From assembly GCA_905479105.1 (NCBI GenBank), contig CAJQLE010000003.1, forward strand, positions 434,001-498,000: DNA of 64,000 nt, given 5' to 3'. The position numbers and the translations under genes are program-made. Source of the DNA: an uncultured Flavobacteriales bacterium (GTDB lineage Bacteria; Bacteroidota; Bacteroidia; Flavobacteriales_G; Salibacteraceae). Every line of letters starts with the position of its first letter. Position 1 is the stretch's first letter. This document shows positions 9,153 to 18,652 of this stretch, in pieces. Below the pieces are notes generated by a model. The model did not search any database and had not been told where the DNA came from. It saw only the letters and a program-made list of their open reading frames with translations.

Positions 9153-10270
9153 CAGCTATTCTACTGCTTCTGCTCGTATCCTATCTCATACTTTTCCTAT
9201 TCATAAATCACTATGTCAATTCGGGCCAAACAAACTATGTTAAACAATTTCAAGTTGATGAGCCAATAGCGGTTGTCATTGCAATGCGAAATGAAGAAGA
9301 TCAAATTTTAGACTGCCTTCATAGTTTGTATCAGTCCGCTGGGCTGAGCCGGGGTCTGAAGGTTTATTTAGTGGACGATCAAAGCACTGACGCCTCAGTT
9401 ATAAGGGTGTTGAGTTTCATAAAGGAAAACCCTCATTTGAATTTAGAGCTTTTGAATTCTAATGGTATTGGTAAGAAGCGAGCTTTGATTCATGCTTTAG
9501 GCCGTGTTTCTGAGCCGTGGTGTTTTCTTACAGACGCAGATTGTGTTGTTCAGCCAAGCACTATCAAGTCGCTAATGCAAACCGCTAAGCGTGAAGATAA
9601 GCAGGTTGTTTATGGCCCTGTGAGCTATGATAAAGGCTCATTCATCAATTCATTAATGGCTTATGAAAATCTCAATAATCAATTGGTCGGGGAGGCTTTG
9701 CTGGAATATGGAAGACCAGCAATGGTGAATGGGGCTAACACATTGCTCTCAAAGTCAATAATTGAGGATTATATAAAGGCTCAGAAAGTCGAGTATGCCA
9801 GTGGTGACGATGTCTTTTTTTCTCAGTCTTTAAGCAGGGATGAATATGCGGTGAGCTATAATTTTGAAAGTGCAGTCGTCACTAAATCACCTGAATCAAT
9901 CGTAGCCTTTTTTTATCAGCGCTTACGCTGGGCGTCAAAGTATTCAGGATATTCTAAGTTGTTTTATAGACTTTTCCCTGTGTTGATTTTTATTCAGAAT
10001 TTCCTCTTTTTGATTATTCTCTCTTCTTGGATTATTTCAGGATTGAGCGTTGATGGTTTATTAATTACGTTAATTCTGAAATGGATTATTGAATGGAGTT
10101 TTCATTCGTTCATGTTTAAGAAGTACAATTTTAAAGCTGGGTTTTATAAAAGCATTCTCATCTCTCTTCTGCAACCAATCCACATTTCTTTAGTTGGTCT
10201 CTTTTCATTGGTTAACTTGTCCTATAAGTGGAAGGGACGCACAGTCGTGAATCAATCAATTGTTAATTGA
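9143..10270 (+). CDS. Membrane glycosyltransferase, family 2
   Basis: A 375-residue GT2 enzyme. One N-terminal membrane segment is followed by a GT-A fold with PIAVVIAMRNEE, VYLVDDQSTDAS and the metal-binding DAD in FLTDADCVV. GDDVFF and the QRLRWASKY acceptor-side motif (a Q/R-x-x-R-W type) follow, then several C-terminal membrane helices. It starts with GTG at 9143, overlapping the upstream stop by 10 nt. The architecture fits processive or lipid-acceptor glycosyltransferases; the sugar cannot be inferred. Confidence 0.88.
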   Translation: MVITAILLLLLVSYLILFLFINHYVNSGQTNYVKQFQVDEPIAVVIAMRNEEDQILDCLHSLYQSAGLSRGLKVYLVDDQSTDASVIRVLSFIKENPHLNLELLNSNGIGKKRALIHALGRVSEPWCFLTDADCVVQPSTIKSLMQTAKREDKQVVYGPVSYDKGSFINSLMAYENLNNQLVGEALLEYGRPAMVNGANTLLSKSIIEDYIKAQKVEYASGDDVFFSQSLSRDEYAVSYNFESAVVTKSPESIVAFFYQRLRWASKYSGYSKLFYRLFPVLIFIQNFLFLIILSSWIISGLSVDGLLITLILKWIIEWSFHSFMFKKYNFKAGFYKSILISLLQPIHISLVGLFSLVNLSYKWKGRTVVNQSIVN

Positions 10271-11461
10271 TGCTGAATTGAATCAAATCAAGAAATATCC
10301 TTTTTTCGCGTTTGGAGTTGCTGTGATTGTGCTTGTTTTTATAGTTGCAATTTCTGGTTCTTTTTTGCGTCCTGATTCTTCTCGTTACGCAAGTACTCAG
10401 CATAGAACATTATCTAAGCTACCTCCTTTGACTTCAATTACATTTCTGCGCGTGAGAAAGAATATTCCCAGCAGTGATAAAAGTTTGAAGTCTAGAGTTA
10501 GGATTGGGGGAGTCGAGAGTGATTGGGCTTATTATCCTTATGAAAGAGTAGAATTAAGAGAGAAGTATATTCAACTTGAGTTTAAAGGAAGCCAAAGGGA
10601 GTTTTATTATGCAGATGTCCTTTATGCTTTGGATCCACTTACGCTAAAATCGATTTCAAATAATTCCAGTTCAACACTCAATTTTATTGATATCGGCAAT
10701 AATTCAATTTCGGTTTCGCACAACGAGATTCAAAGTCAGGTCGAAAAAGAAGCATTCATTTCAAAATCATTTGTTCTTGGAACAGATGCTCTTGGCAGAG
10801 ATGAACTCAGCAGACTTATGGCTGGTAGCTCGATTTCTTTAAGTATTGGTTTTTTTGCAGTAATTGGTTCTGTGTTATTGGGCCTAATCATTGGACTTTT
10901 TGCTGGGTACTTTGGCGGAGTTGTTGATCAATTCTTGAGTTGGTGTATTAACTTGTTTTGGTCAATCCCAGCAATATTGCTTGTTGTGGCCGTCACTATA
11001 GCGCTAGGTACGGGCGCTACGGCTTTGATTATTGGTGTTTCTTTAGTACTGTGGGTTGAAATGGCTCAAGTAGTGCGGTATACCGTTCGTTCTATAAGGT
11101 TAAAAGACTTTGTAAAAGCACTGCGATTAATGGGCTTGTCGCATTTGACAATTGTATTTAGGCATATTCTACCGAATTTATACGGGCCTATTGCCGTTTT
11201 GGCTTCAACAAGTTTTGCTGACGCAGTGATGCTTGAAGCTGGATTGAGTTTTTTGGGAATTGGAGTAGAGCCACCTCAGCCTACATGGGAAATATGATCA
11301 GAGATTCTTATGGCTACATCATAACTGGAGATAGTGCTTTTTTGGCCATTATTCCTTCTATTGCCTTGATATTGCTCATCCTTTCTTTTGTATTTGTAAG
11401 CAATGGATTGAAGGATTTAATGGGCTTAGAGTATGATCAGTCACAACGAGGTTCAGTTTAG
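10260..11461 (+). pseudogene. Opp/Dpp-type ABC transporter permease, interrupted by a one-base frameshift
   Basis: A peptide/nickel-type ABC permease (OppC/DppC family). There is an N-terminal membrane segment, the GTDALGRDELSRLMAG motif, and the inner-membrane permease domain ending GLSFLGIGVEPPQPTW. The frame stops at 11297 (W-E-I-stop). Restoring one G in the GGG run at 11287-11289 gives W-G-N-M-I-R-D-S-Y, exactly what the family expects, and continues 55 codons to a TAG at 11459-11461 that abuts the convergent neighbour. The start is TTG at 10260 (or TTG at 10278). No ATP-binding or substrate-binding subunit lies nearby. It is either a real mutation or a sequencing error in a G run. Confidence 0.85.
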
Positions 11462-12825
11462 ATAGACAATAAACCTAGGATAAAAATAGAAGAGGCTGTC
11501 AAGAACATAACCAACGTATAGGGTAAAATATCTCTAGCACTTAATTGTGTAATTCCAAGCAGAGGCAAAGCCCAAAAAGGTTGTAACATATTTGTTACTT
11601 CATCTCCATAGGCTAAGGCAAGAATACTTTTGTTTAGTGGAATCCCAAGCTCCAAAGAACTCTGAATAATTATTGGGCCTTGTATTGCCCATTGACCGCC
11701 TCCACTTGGTACGAACAGATTGACAAGGCCAGCGCTGAAAAACGTAAAAAGAGGAAATGAAAGGGGAGAAGAGTGATCGATAATAAAATTTGAAAAGGCT
11801 TCGATTAATCCGCTGCTTTTCATCAAGGCTAAAATTCCAAAGTATAATGGAAATTGAATTAGGATGCCTGATGCGCCTCGAATAGCATTATCAATTGCAC
11901 CAATAAACGCCACAATGTGTTTATGTGATAGAAGGCAAAGTCCGAGCAAAAGAAAGTTGATGTTGTTTGGAGTGAAAAAAGAGAGTACTCCGCCTTTTGC
12001 ATACATTAAGTAGAAACAATAGAGCAGTATTCCTATTCCAATACTCTTAGAAAAGATTCCACTGTGATCGAGCTTTTCTGCACCGATTAATTGCTCAGAT
12101 TCTACAGTCGTATCGTGCGCCCTAGTGAATGCGGGTACCTCTCCTTCTGTTAGTTTTCCAATGCCATAAAGAACTGCGGGAACAACGATCAATAAGGCAA
12201 TTGAAACCCAGATGTTTAATGATGAAAAAACGGTTTCATTTAAAGAAATAGAGTCTGGAATAATACTAGAATATTTACCATCAGTAAGGCTGTTAAGATG
12301 GCCTGATTCAGCAACTTTGATCAACGAAGAACCCGAAATACCTCCATGCCAAATGAGTAAAGCAGAATATCCTGCTGCTCCTATTAACCCATAATTGAGT
12401 TTCCTGTTTTCAAATTTTGCTTTTTCACCAACCTTTCGCGCTAAAATGGCACCGAAAACAAGACCCAATCCCCAATTGAAAAGACCAACGAGCATGGCCG
12501 TTAAAGAAATAAGTGCCGCAGAATTAGCGCTATTGGTGCAGGGGATTACAAGTTTTTGAATGATTTTTTCGACCACTGGCGAAAGGGCTAATACATTTCC
12601 TAAAACCAAAATCAGCATCATCTGCATTGCGAAAACCATCAAGTTAGGTTCCCATAATCCGGAAGCCCAACTGTCCAGGATTTCAGAACTGGAAAGCTCA
12701 TTGAAGTTTCCAAATGTGAATACTCCTAAAAGCGCAATAATTGTAAGTAATACAGCAATTGTATAGGGAGAAGGCAGTACCTTTCTCACTACTGAGATAT
12801 ACGTTTCAAAGAAACGCTTGCTCAT
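11458..12825 (-). CDS. Short-chain fatty acid transporter, AtoE family
   Basis: A 455-residue inner-membrane protein of the AtoE/TIGR00366 family, which takes up short-chain fatty acids. Many hydrophobic helices are visible, and the family signature FVPSGGGQWAIQGPI lies near residue 370. It begins immediately after the DUF3127 stop codon, so the two are translationally adjacent. Its own stop overlaps the frame-corrected permease stop by 4 nt in a tail-to-tail arrangement. Confidence 0.9.
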   Translation of the reverse strand: MSKRFFETYISVVRKVLPSPYTIAVLLTIIALLGVFTFGNFNELSSSEILDSWASGLWEPNLMVFAMQMMLILVLGNVLALSPVVEKIIQKLVIPCTNSANSAALISLTAMLVGLFNWGLGLVFGAILARKVGEKAKFENRKLNYGLIGAAGYSALLIWHGGISGSSLIKVAESGHLNSLTDGKYSSIIPDSISLNETVFSSLNIWVSIALLIVVPAVLYGIGKLTEGEVPAFTRAHDTTVESEQLIGAEKLDHSGIFSKSIGIGILLYCFYLMYAKGGVLSFFTPNNINFLLLGLCLLSHKHIVAFIGAIDNAIRGASGILIQFPLYFGILALMKSSGLIEAFSNFIIDHSSPLSFPLFTFFSAGLVNLFVPSGGGQWAIQGPIIIQSSLELGIPLNKSILALAYGDEVTNMLQPFWALPLLGITQLSARDILPYTLVMFLTASSIFILGLLSI

Positions 12826-13206
12826 CTAGAATGGCAGATCATCTGGTTCAGAACTATCAATAGTTGGCTCGTCAGGAAACCCAGCCTCCGAAAAAGGATC
12901 TGCATTGGAAGAACCATTAGACGATGAAGAAGGTGCGCCACTTGCTGAACTTAGAGGCTCAAGTCGCCATGCTTGAACGTTGACGAAGTACTTTCCATTA
13001 TATTCATTACCTCTTAAGTTAAAATGAACCTTAATTAGGTCACCTGTCTTATAAGGAGCAACAAGGTCTATACTGTCTTTGATCAACTCAAATTTAATAT
13101 CCTGAGGATATTTCTCTTTAGTTGTTATTACAAATTCTCTTTTTTGAAACCCTGAACTGAATGTTTGTGGGTCCATAATTACTTTTATACTTCCTTCTAT
13201 ATCCAT
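12826..13206 (-). CDS. DUF3127 domain protein (OB-fold-like)
   Basis: A 126-residue protein matching DUF3127, a Bacteroidota family thought to have a single-strand-DNA-binding-like OB fold. Residues MDIEGSIKVIMDPQTF to QAWRLEP cover the domain. The tail is rich in Ser, Gly and Ala and ends in an acidic SEPDDLPF, like the acidic tip of SSB proteins. The ATG at 13206 is preferred because it sits 4 nt after the upstream stop; an ATG at 13251 would overlap that gene. The function is not established. Confidence 0.8.
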   Translation of the reverse strand: MDIEGSIKVIMDPQTFSSGFQKREFVITTKEKYPQDIKFELIKDSIDLVAPYKTGDLIKVHFNLRGNEYNGKYFVNVQAWRLEPLSSASGAPSSSSNGSSNADPFSEAGFPDEPTIDSSEPDDLPF

Positions 13207-13210
13207 ATTC

Positions 13211-14101
13211 TTAATCGTTAAATGATAATAAGGTTTTCCAGGCTTCATCAACCTTTCCTTCGCTTAAATATTCTTTTGCTTTTTCGTGTAGTTTTTTCTC
13301 TAGCGCAATAACATCATCTTCCAACTCTACAAAGATGTCTGCTAATTCTGTCAATTTAAAATCATTTACATCGGTTTCATTAGGCAGTGATTCCACGTTG
13401 CCTAATTGTCCAAGATTATTTCCAGTAAGCGTTGAGCTGGTTCTTATGTCAATAGGAATTTGATCAACACCAATTCCCATACTTTGCAATGGTTTAGCTA
13501 CCTCAAAGAGAGCCTCACCATGAGCTCTGACATAGAAATTGCCACCCATTCTTCCTACTAAATCAATCTTGGTTTGGTCAATTTTCCCACTTTCATCTAA
13601 AACTGCCTCATCAACATGAATTAGCACCACTTCGCAAATCACTAAGTTTCCGGCTCCTCCTTCGGTGCCAAGCTCAACCACTTCTTTGACTTTGCACTCA
13701 AATTGAACGGGTGACTCTTTTACTCTAAATGGCTTCACCAACGTTGACTCTAATGGCGTGAATCCAGATTTAGTGAATTCGTTTGTTCCTAAAGGGTATT
13801 CGGTACTGGACAATGACATTTGCTCAACCATTGCATGAGTGACCACATTGATCACAACTTCTCCATGTGCTTTGACATTTTCATACGTGTGCTTGGTAGT
13901 ATTGTCTCTTCCCCTTCGAGCTGGAGAAAAAATAGCAATAGGCGGATTGGCGCTGAAAACGTTGAAGAAGCTGAAAGGACTTAAATTGGGGTTTCCGTCT
14001 TTGTCAATTGTGCTTGCAAAAGCTATTGGGCGCGGTCCAATTGCTCCTAATAGATAGCCATGAAGCTTTGGTATAGGAGTGATTTTTGGGTCTACAATCA
14101 T
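13211..14101 (-). CDS. Flavin reductase family protein (FMN-binding split barrel)
   Basis: A 296-residue protein with the flavin-reductase-like domain: GAIGPRPIAFASTIDKDG, NLSPFSFFNVFSANPP and RRGRDNTTKHTYENV, typical of FMN-binding members. The C-terminal 90 residues form a charged helical extension. The ATG at 14101 is chosen over one at 14134 because a perfect -7 element (TACTTTTG on the minus strand) lies between them, so the upstream ATG would fall at or before the promoter. Substrate unknown. Confidence 0.85.
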   Translation of the reverse strand: MIVDPKITPIPKLHGYLLGAIGPRPIAFASTIDKDGNPNLSPFSFFNVFSANPPIAIFSPARRGRDNTTKHTYENVKAHGEVVINVVTHAMVEQMSLSSTEYPLGTNEFTKSGFTPLESTLVKPFRVKESPVQFECKVKEVVELGTEGGAGNLVICEVVLIHVDEAVLDESGKIDQTKIDLVGRMGGNFYVRAHGEALFEVAKPLQSMGIGVDQIPIDIRTSSTLTGNNLGQLGNVESLPNETDVNDFKLTELADIFVELEDDVIALEKKLHEKAKEYLSEGKVDEAWKTLLSFND

Positions 14102-14118
14102 CTTGTTGAATTGGAAGG

Positions 14119-14126
14119 CAAAAGTA
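14119..14126 (-). promoter_or_regulatory. -7 promoter element of the flavin reductase gene
   Basis: The minus strand reads TACTTTTG, a perfect match to Bacteroidota TAnnTTTG, 18 nt before the ATG at 14101. It fixes that start. Confidence 0.6.
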
Positions 14127-14183
14127 ACTTTCATCTTCGATATCTATTTCCACTAAAATGACAGATTGAACAATGAATAATTA

Positions 14184-14191
14184 TATCTTTG
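14184..14191 (+). promoter_or_regulatory. -7 promoter element of tRNA-Leu
   Basis: TATCTTTG matches TAnnTTTG. A TTG at 14166-14168 lies 15 nt upstream as a possible -33 element. The tRNA begins 31 nt downstream. Confidence 0.65.
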
Positions 14192-14222
14192 CGCTCCTTT
14201 TATTAAAGGTGTTCTTTTAAAT

Positions 14223-14304
14223 GCGGGTGTGGCGAAATTGGTAGACGCGCTAGACTTAGGATCTAGTGCCGCAAGGTGTGGGGGTTCGAGTCCCTTCACC
14301 CGCA
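14223..14304 (+). tRNA. tRNA-Leu (anticodon UAG)
   Basis: An 82-nt gene with a perfect 7-bp acceptor stem (GCGGGTG and CACCCGC) and discriminator A at 14304. The D-loop (AAATTGGTAGAC), the anticodon stem CTAGA/TCTAG with loop CTTAGGA, the long class II variable arm (TGCCGCAAGGTGT) and the T-arm GGGGGTTCGAGTCCC are all present. The anticodon TAG and the long variable arm give leucine. The 3' CCA is not encoded. Confidence 0.97.
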
Positions 14305-14355
14305 CTTATTAATTATGGGCGGTTCATTCCTCTATAATGAAAATTAGAATAAACG

Positions 14356-14386
14356 AAAGACCGCACTTAGATCGGTCTTTTTTTTT
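14356..14386 (+). terminator. Terminator after tRNA-Leu
   Basis: An 8-bp stem (AAAGACCG and CGGTCTTT) with a 9-nt loop runs into a tract of Ts. It lies between the tRNA and the trigger factor gene. Confidence 0.9.
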
Positions 14387-14410
14387 GCCATGACTTTTTA
14401 AAATAAGACA

Positions 14411-15820
14411 ATGAATATTACTCAAGAGAATATTGACGAGTTAAACGCAAAGGTTACCATCGAAATTGAACCTTCTGATTATGAGAATTCGGTAAAATCA
14501 ATTCTTGACGGACACAGAAAGAAAATGACACTTCAGGGCTTTAGACCTGGTAAGGTGCCATTTGGTGTGGCTAAGAAAATGTATGGTAAATCTGTTCTTG
14601 CAGAGGAATTGAACAGAATGCTTTCGGAAAAATTGAATTCTCATATCAAGGACAATGAATTGAACATTATTGGTCAACCGTTGCCAGAAGATGTTGAAGA
14701 GCTTGAACTGGATTTTAATAAAACGTTTCAGTTCAAATATCAATTGGGAATCGCTCCTGCATTTGAGGTTGAATTAACTGCAAAAGATAAATTCAACAAT
14801 TTCAAAATCAATGTTGATGATGAATTGGTAGATAAGTACGTAAAAGATTTTCAAAGAAGGCATGGTAACTCAACAGAAGTGGATAAAGTGGGTGCTGAGG
14901 ATCTTATCTATGGAACGATTCATGAATTGGGTAAAGATGGTAAACGAAAAGAAGGCGGTCATCATAATCATACCGCAATTGCCATCGATTATTTAGAGAA
15001 TAAGGATGCTAAGAAAAAGCTTATCGGCTTAGAGAAAGGAGCCATCACCAAGATTGAGCCAGCGAAGTTGGCTAAGGGTGATGTCGATTTATCTCAAATG
15101 CTTGGTGTACCAGTATCTGAATTGGAAACAGTAGCCAAAGAATATGAATTGACAATTAATTCAATTAACAACATTGAATTACACGAATTAAACGCTGAGC
15201 TGTTTGATAAAGTAGTTGGTCCAGGAAACGCTAAGACAGTTGAAGAGTTTAGAACTAAAATTTCTTTAGACCTCGAGAACTATTTGAAAGGCGATACCGA
15301 GAAGAAATTGAGACGAGATATTCATGACAAACTTCTAGAACGTCAGAAGCTAAACCTTCCTGATGAATTCATCAAAAGATGGTTGCTTGAGCAAGGAGCT
15401 CAAAATCCTGAGAAGCCAATTTCTCAAGAGGATATTGATCGTGAATATGCTGACTATAGTAGGATGTTGAAGGTTCAGTTGATCGAATCTCAAATTGCTA
15501 AGCAAAATGACATTAAGGTCGAGTTTACAGATATTCAAGCAAGAGTCAAAGAAAATATCAAGGCTCAATTTGCAAGCTTTGGTCAAGGTGAAGTAGAGGA
15601 TAGCATGCTGGATCAGTTTGCTCAAAACTTCCTACAAAAAGAAGAAGAAGTAAGAAAAGTTTATGATCAACTTTTAGATGAGCGTTTAACAGATTATTAC
15701 AAGAATGCTGTTAAGCTTCAGGAAAAAGAGGTGACCTTTGATGAATTCGTTAAATTAGCTTCTACAAAAGCCGGTAAAGGCAAGTTTATGGATCAGGTAT
15801 CAAACCTTTTAAAATTCTAA
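14411..15820 (+). CDS. tig: Trigger factor (ribosome-associated chaperone)
   Basis: A 469-residue trigger factor. The ribosome-docking signature GFRPGKVP is at residues 43-50, followed by a divergent PPIase-like middle section containing a His-rich stretch (GGHHNHTAIAID), and a long helical C-terminal arm. It is slightly longer than the roughly 430-residue E. coli protein. It is the first gene of tig-clpP-clpX, with clpP starting one base after its stop. It binds nascent chains at the ribosome exit. Confidence 0.92.
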   Translation: MNITQENIDELNAKVTIEIEPSDYENSVKSILDGHRKKMTLQGFRPGKVPFGVAKKMYGKSVLAEELNRMLSEKLNSHIKDNELNIIGQPLPEDVEELELDFNKTFQFKYQLGIAPAFEVELTAKDKFNNFKINVDDELVDKYVKDFQRRHGNSTEVDKVGAEDLIYGTIHELGKDGKRKEGGHHNHTAIAIDYLENKDAKKKLIGLEKGAITKIEPAKLAKGDVDLSQMLGVPVSELETVAKEYELTINSINNIELHELNAELFDKVVGPGNAKTVEEFRTKISLDLENYLKGDTEKKLRRDIHDKLLERQKLNLPDEFIKRWLLEQGAQNPEKPISQEDIDREYADYSRMLKVQLIESQIAKQNDIKVEFTDIQARVKENIKAQFASFGQGEVEDSMLDQFAQNFLQKEEEVRKVYDQLLDERLTDYYKNAVKLQEKEVTFDEFVKLASTKAGKGKFMDQVSNLLKF

Positions 15821-15821
15821 G

Positions 15822-16502
15822 ATGACGAACGGAAAAGAGTTCAGGAATTACGCTGTAAACCACTTGGGAATGAGTGGCTTATCGGTTGATGATTATGTGA
15901 AAGCAACGAGTAAGCCAGAGTCAATGACTCGAACTGTGATTGAGGAGCGACCGATGCCTTTTAGAGAAGTAGATGTGTTTTCACGTTTGATGATGGATAG
16001 AATAATTTTCTTGGGATTACCAATTGATGATTTCATTGCGAACATTATTCAAGCACAATTGCTCTTTTTAGAGTCTGCCGACTCTGCAAAAGATATTCAG
16101 ATTTATATCAACAGCCCGGGTGGTTCTGTTTATGCTGGATTAGGTATCTATGATACCATGCAATACATTGGATGCGATGTTTCTACCATTTGCACTGGAA
16201 TGGCAGCTTCAATGGGAGCGGTTATTTTATGTGCAGGTCAAAATGGAAAGAGAACTGCTCTTAAGCATTCTCGTGTCATGATTCACCAACCAATGGGTGG
16301 TGTAGGAGGTCAAGCTTCAGACATTGAAATCACAGCCAACGAGATCAAAAAACTCAAAGACGAATTATACAACATCATTGCTGAGCATTCAGGTCAGCCC
16401 ATTGAAAAAGTATGGGCAGATAGTGACCGTGACTTTTGGTTGACATCAGAAGAAGCGAAGAACTATGGAATGATTGATGAGGTTTTGGTGAGAAAAAAAT
16501 AA
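15822..16502 (+). CDS. clpP: ATP-dependent Clp protease proteolytic subunit
   Basis: A 226-residue ClpP serine protease. The catalytic triad is visible as S130 in GMAASMGA, H155 in MIHQPMGG and D204 in SDRDFWL, with the family spacing of 25 and 49 residues. A 50-residue N-terminal extension precedes the core and probably includes a propeptide. It sits between tig and clpX (3 nt gap), the standard chaperone-protease arrangement. ClpP forms the degradation chamber for unfolded and tagged proteins delivered by ClpX. Confidence 0.96.
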   Translation: MTNGKEFRNYAVNHLGMSGLSVDDYVKATSKPESMTRTVIEERPMPFREVDVFSRLMMDRIIFLGLPIDDFIANIIQAQLLFLESADSAKDIQIYINSPGGSVYAGLGIYDTMQYIGCDVSTICTGMAASMGAVILCAGQNGKRTALKHSRVMIHQPMGGVGGQASDIEITANEIKKLKDELYNIIAEHSGQPIEKVWADSDRDFWLTSEEAKNYGMIDEVLVRKK

Positions 16503-16505
16503 GTC

Positions 16506-17753
16506 ATGGCTAAGAGCACCGAAGAACAAATTAAATGCAGTTTTTGTGGACGTGATAAGCGTGAAACCGCTGTCATGATTGCAGGAATTACAGGTCATAT
16601 TTGCGATCGTTGTATTCAACAGGCTTCTCGTATTGTAGATGAGGAGATGAGTACGAGATTGAGAGACTCTGTGCTAGGAAACGTGAATCTTTTGAAACCA
16701 TCAGACATTAGCGCTCACCTCGATGAGTTCGTAATTGGTCAGAATGTGGCAAAGCGCAATTTAGCCGTTGCTGTTTACAATCATTACAAACGTATTTCTC
16801 AAAAGGATGATGCGGATGATGATGTTTCGATAGAGAAAAGCAACATGATTCTGGTTGGTCAAACTGGAACTGGAAAAACGTTGCTTGCGAAGACAATTGC
16901 TAAAATTCTGAATGTTCCATTTTGCATTGCTGACGCTACTGTCTTGACAGAAGCAGGGTACGTTGGTGAGGATGTGGAAAGTATTTTAAGCCGATTGCTT
17001 CAAGCAGCTGAGTACAATGTTGAGGCCGCTGAGCGTGGCATTGTATTTATTGATGAGATTGATAAAATAAGTCGTAAAAGTGATAACCCTTCTATTACGA
17101 GAGATGTAAGTGGTGAAGGGGTGCAACAAGGGCTTCTTAAATTATTGGAAGGTTCTGTAGTAGGTGTTCCACCTCAGGGAGGAAGAAAGCATCCCGAACA
17201 AAAGCTAGTTCAGGTTAATACGAAGAACATTCTTTTCATTTGTGGAGGTGCATTCGATGGAATTGATCGCTTGATATCTCGCAGATTGAATACCTCGGCT
17301 ATTGGTTATCGCAGCAAAACTGAGGATGGTGAGGTTGAGAAAGAGAACTTGTTACAGTATGTTTCGCCTTCAGATTTGAGAGATTACGGATTAATTCCAG
17401 AACTCATTGGCCGTTTACCTTTGATTGGGTATCTGAATCCTTTGGATCCATCTGCTTTACGTAGAATTTTGACAGAACCAAAAAATGCCTTGATCAAACA
17501 ATACATGCGCTTGTTTGAAATGGAAGACATCAAATTGAGTTTGGATAAAGAAGTATTAGACTTTATTGTTGAGAAGGCAATGGAGTATAAGCTAGGTGCG
17601 AGAGGTTTAAGGTCGATTTGTGAGGCAATTATGCTGGATGCGATGTACGAAATGCCTTCAATGGAGGAAAAGCCTGAAGAGTTTAAAGTGACATTGGACT
17701 ATGCGAAGTCTCGTTTTGATTCAAGTGCTTTTAGAAAGCTTAGGGCTGCATAA
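16506..17753 (+). CDS. clpX: ATP-dependent Clp protease ATP-binding subunit ClpX
   Basis: A 415-residue AAA+ unfoldase. The N-terminal zinc-binding domain has C11, C14, C33 and C36. Walker A GQTGTGKT is at residues 118-125, the pore loop reads AGYVGED, Walker B reads IVFIDEID, and a GARGLRSI sensor-2 region is present. The ClpP-contact loop reads IGY rather than the IGF of E. coli. Its 3' end overlaps the convergent lipoprotein gene by 14 nt. Confidence 0.96.
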   Translation: MAKSTEEQIKCSFCGRDKRETAVMIAGITGHICDRCIQQASRIVDEEMSTRLRDSVLGNVNLLKPSDISAHLDEFVIGQNVAKRNLAVAVYNHYKRISQKDDADDDVSIEKSNMILVGQTGTGKTLLAKTIAKILNVPFCIADATVLTEAGYVGEDVESILSRLLQAAEYNVEAAERGIVFIDEIDKISRKSDNPSITRDVSGEGVQQGLLKLLEGSVVGVPPQGGRKHPEQKLVQVNTKNILFICGGAFDGIDRLISRRLNTSAIGYRSKTEDGEVEKENLLQYVSPSDLRDYGLIPELIGRLPLIGYLNPLDPSALRRILTEPKNALIKQYMRLFEMEDIKLSLDKEVLDFIVEKAMEYKLGARGLRSICEAIMLDAMYEMPSMEEKPEEFKVTLDYAKSRFDSSAFRKLRAA

Positions 17754-18606
17754 TAGGTATCTCTACCTCTAAATACGTATTGTTTCTTCTGGAGATGAGA
17801 ATGTTATCGCATTCATTGAGTTCTCCATAATTCAAGGTCCTGGAAATTAGATTTTGAACATCCATCGCAGACCGCCCTGTTAAGAAGTGTGGACAAGAAA
17901 AATCACTTGTATATTTTTCGGTTATCTCATTGGTAAAGCTGCTTCCTCGTGAGTTTCTACCCTGAACCATTCCACTATCAATTTCAAACACGTCATCTTC
18001 AAAATCAATGTCTGTGCTTGATCCACTTACCCATTGGTACTTAAATGTACCATCTATCTCAATATTGATGTTGGTTCCCGTTATTAGCCCATCTTGAATG
18101 ATAAAAGTATAATAACGTTGCCCTTGTGAATTGATTCCATTATTTAAAACGAACAGTTGACCTGAGACATCATATATGTCCTTTTTATAGCCTTGAAAGG
18201 TGAAGGAGATCAGTGTTCCTTTGTTTAAGTATTTACCGCTGAAAGAGGCTGTGATTTTCCCATATCTAAAACCGTTATCATAACAAGGAGCGCCTTTATC
18301 TCCATAATTTAGATTTAAAGTTAGCGGGAAGACTGCGACTGTATCACTTAAAAAAGTGGTTCTGCGATCTAAGCATTCATCTAAAGACTGTATAATGCCT
18401 GTATCGTTGAGAAGAGTATCGCCCATTGCAAAGCGATGTACTTGTCGGAAAGCGTCATCAAAAATATGGTGAGCAAGCGCATAATCTCTAGCTGCAAGCG
18501 TTTCTACATCCTCATCCCTGTCTGACTTATTGCAGCTTGAAAGCGAAGTAATGATACTAACGCTTGACACTAAAAACAAGAAGATGGACCAATGTTTAAA
18601 ACTCAT
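17740..18606 (-). CDS. Lipoprotein of unknown function, paralogue of the one at 42500
   Basis: A 288-residue exported lipoprotein. The ATG at 18606 gives a signal peptide ending in the lipobox SLSSC. The mature part begins with an acidic stretch and ARDYALAHHIFDDAF, and is otherwise beta-rich. It shares its layout with the lipoprotein at 42500-43345: the same EDYALAE-like segment, an FPLTLNLNYGDKG / FPFSVTVDFGEIG block, and a RTLNYGELNECDN / RTLDYGDGTCDN block near the C-terminus. The family is not recognised. It follows folA on the minus strand and may be the last gene of that unit or independent. Confidence 0.75.
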   Translation of the reverse strand: MSFKHWSIFLFLVSSVSIITSLSSCNKSDRDEDVETLAARDYALAHHIFDDAFRQVHRFAMGDTLLNDTGIIQSLDECLDRRTTFLSDTVAVFPLTLNLNYGDKGAPCYDNGFRYGKITASFSGKYLNKGTLISFTFQGYKKDIYDVSGQLFVLNNGINSQGQRYYTFIIQDGLITGTNINIEIDGTFKYQWVSGSSTDIDFEDDVFEIDSGMVQGRNSRGSSFTNEITEKYTSDFSCPHFLTGRSAMDVQNLISRTLNYGELNECDNILISRRNNTYLEVEIPIMQP

Positions 18607-18652
18607 TTTAGGTAGCAAGTTGAAGACAAATTTAATGATTCATCAAATTGAA

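Noticed and set aside
14938-14990. His-rich stretch in trigger factor as a metal-binding module
   Set aside because: Only three adjacent histidines in a loop of the PPIase region; too little to call.
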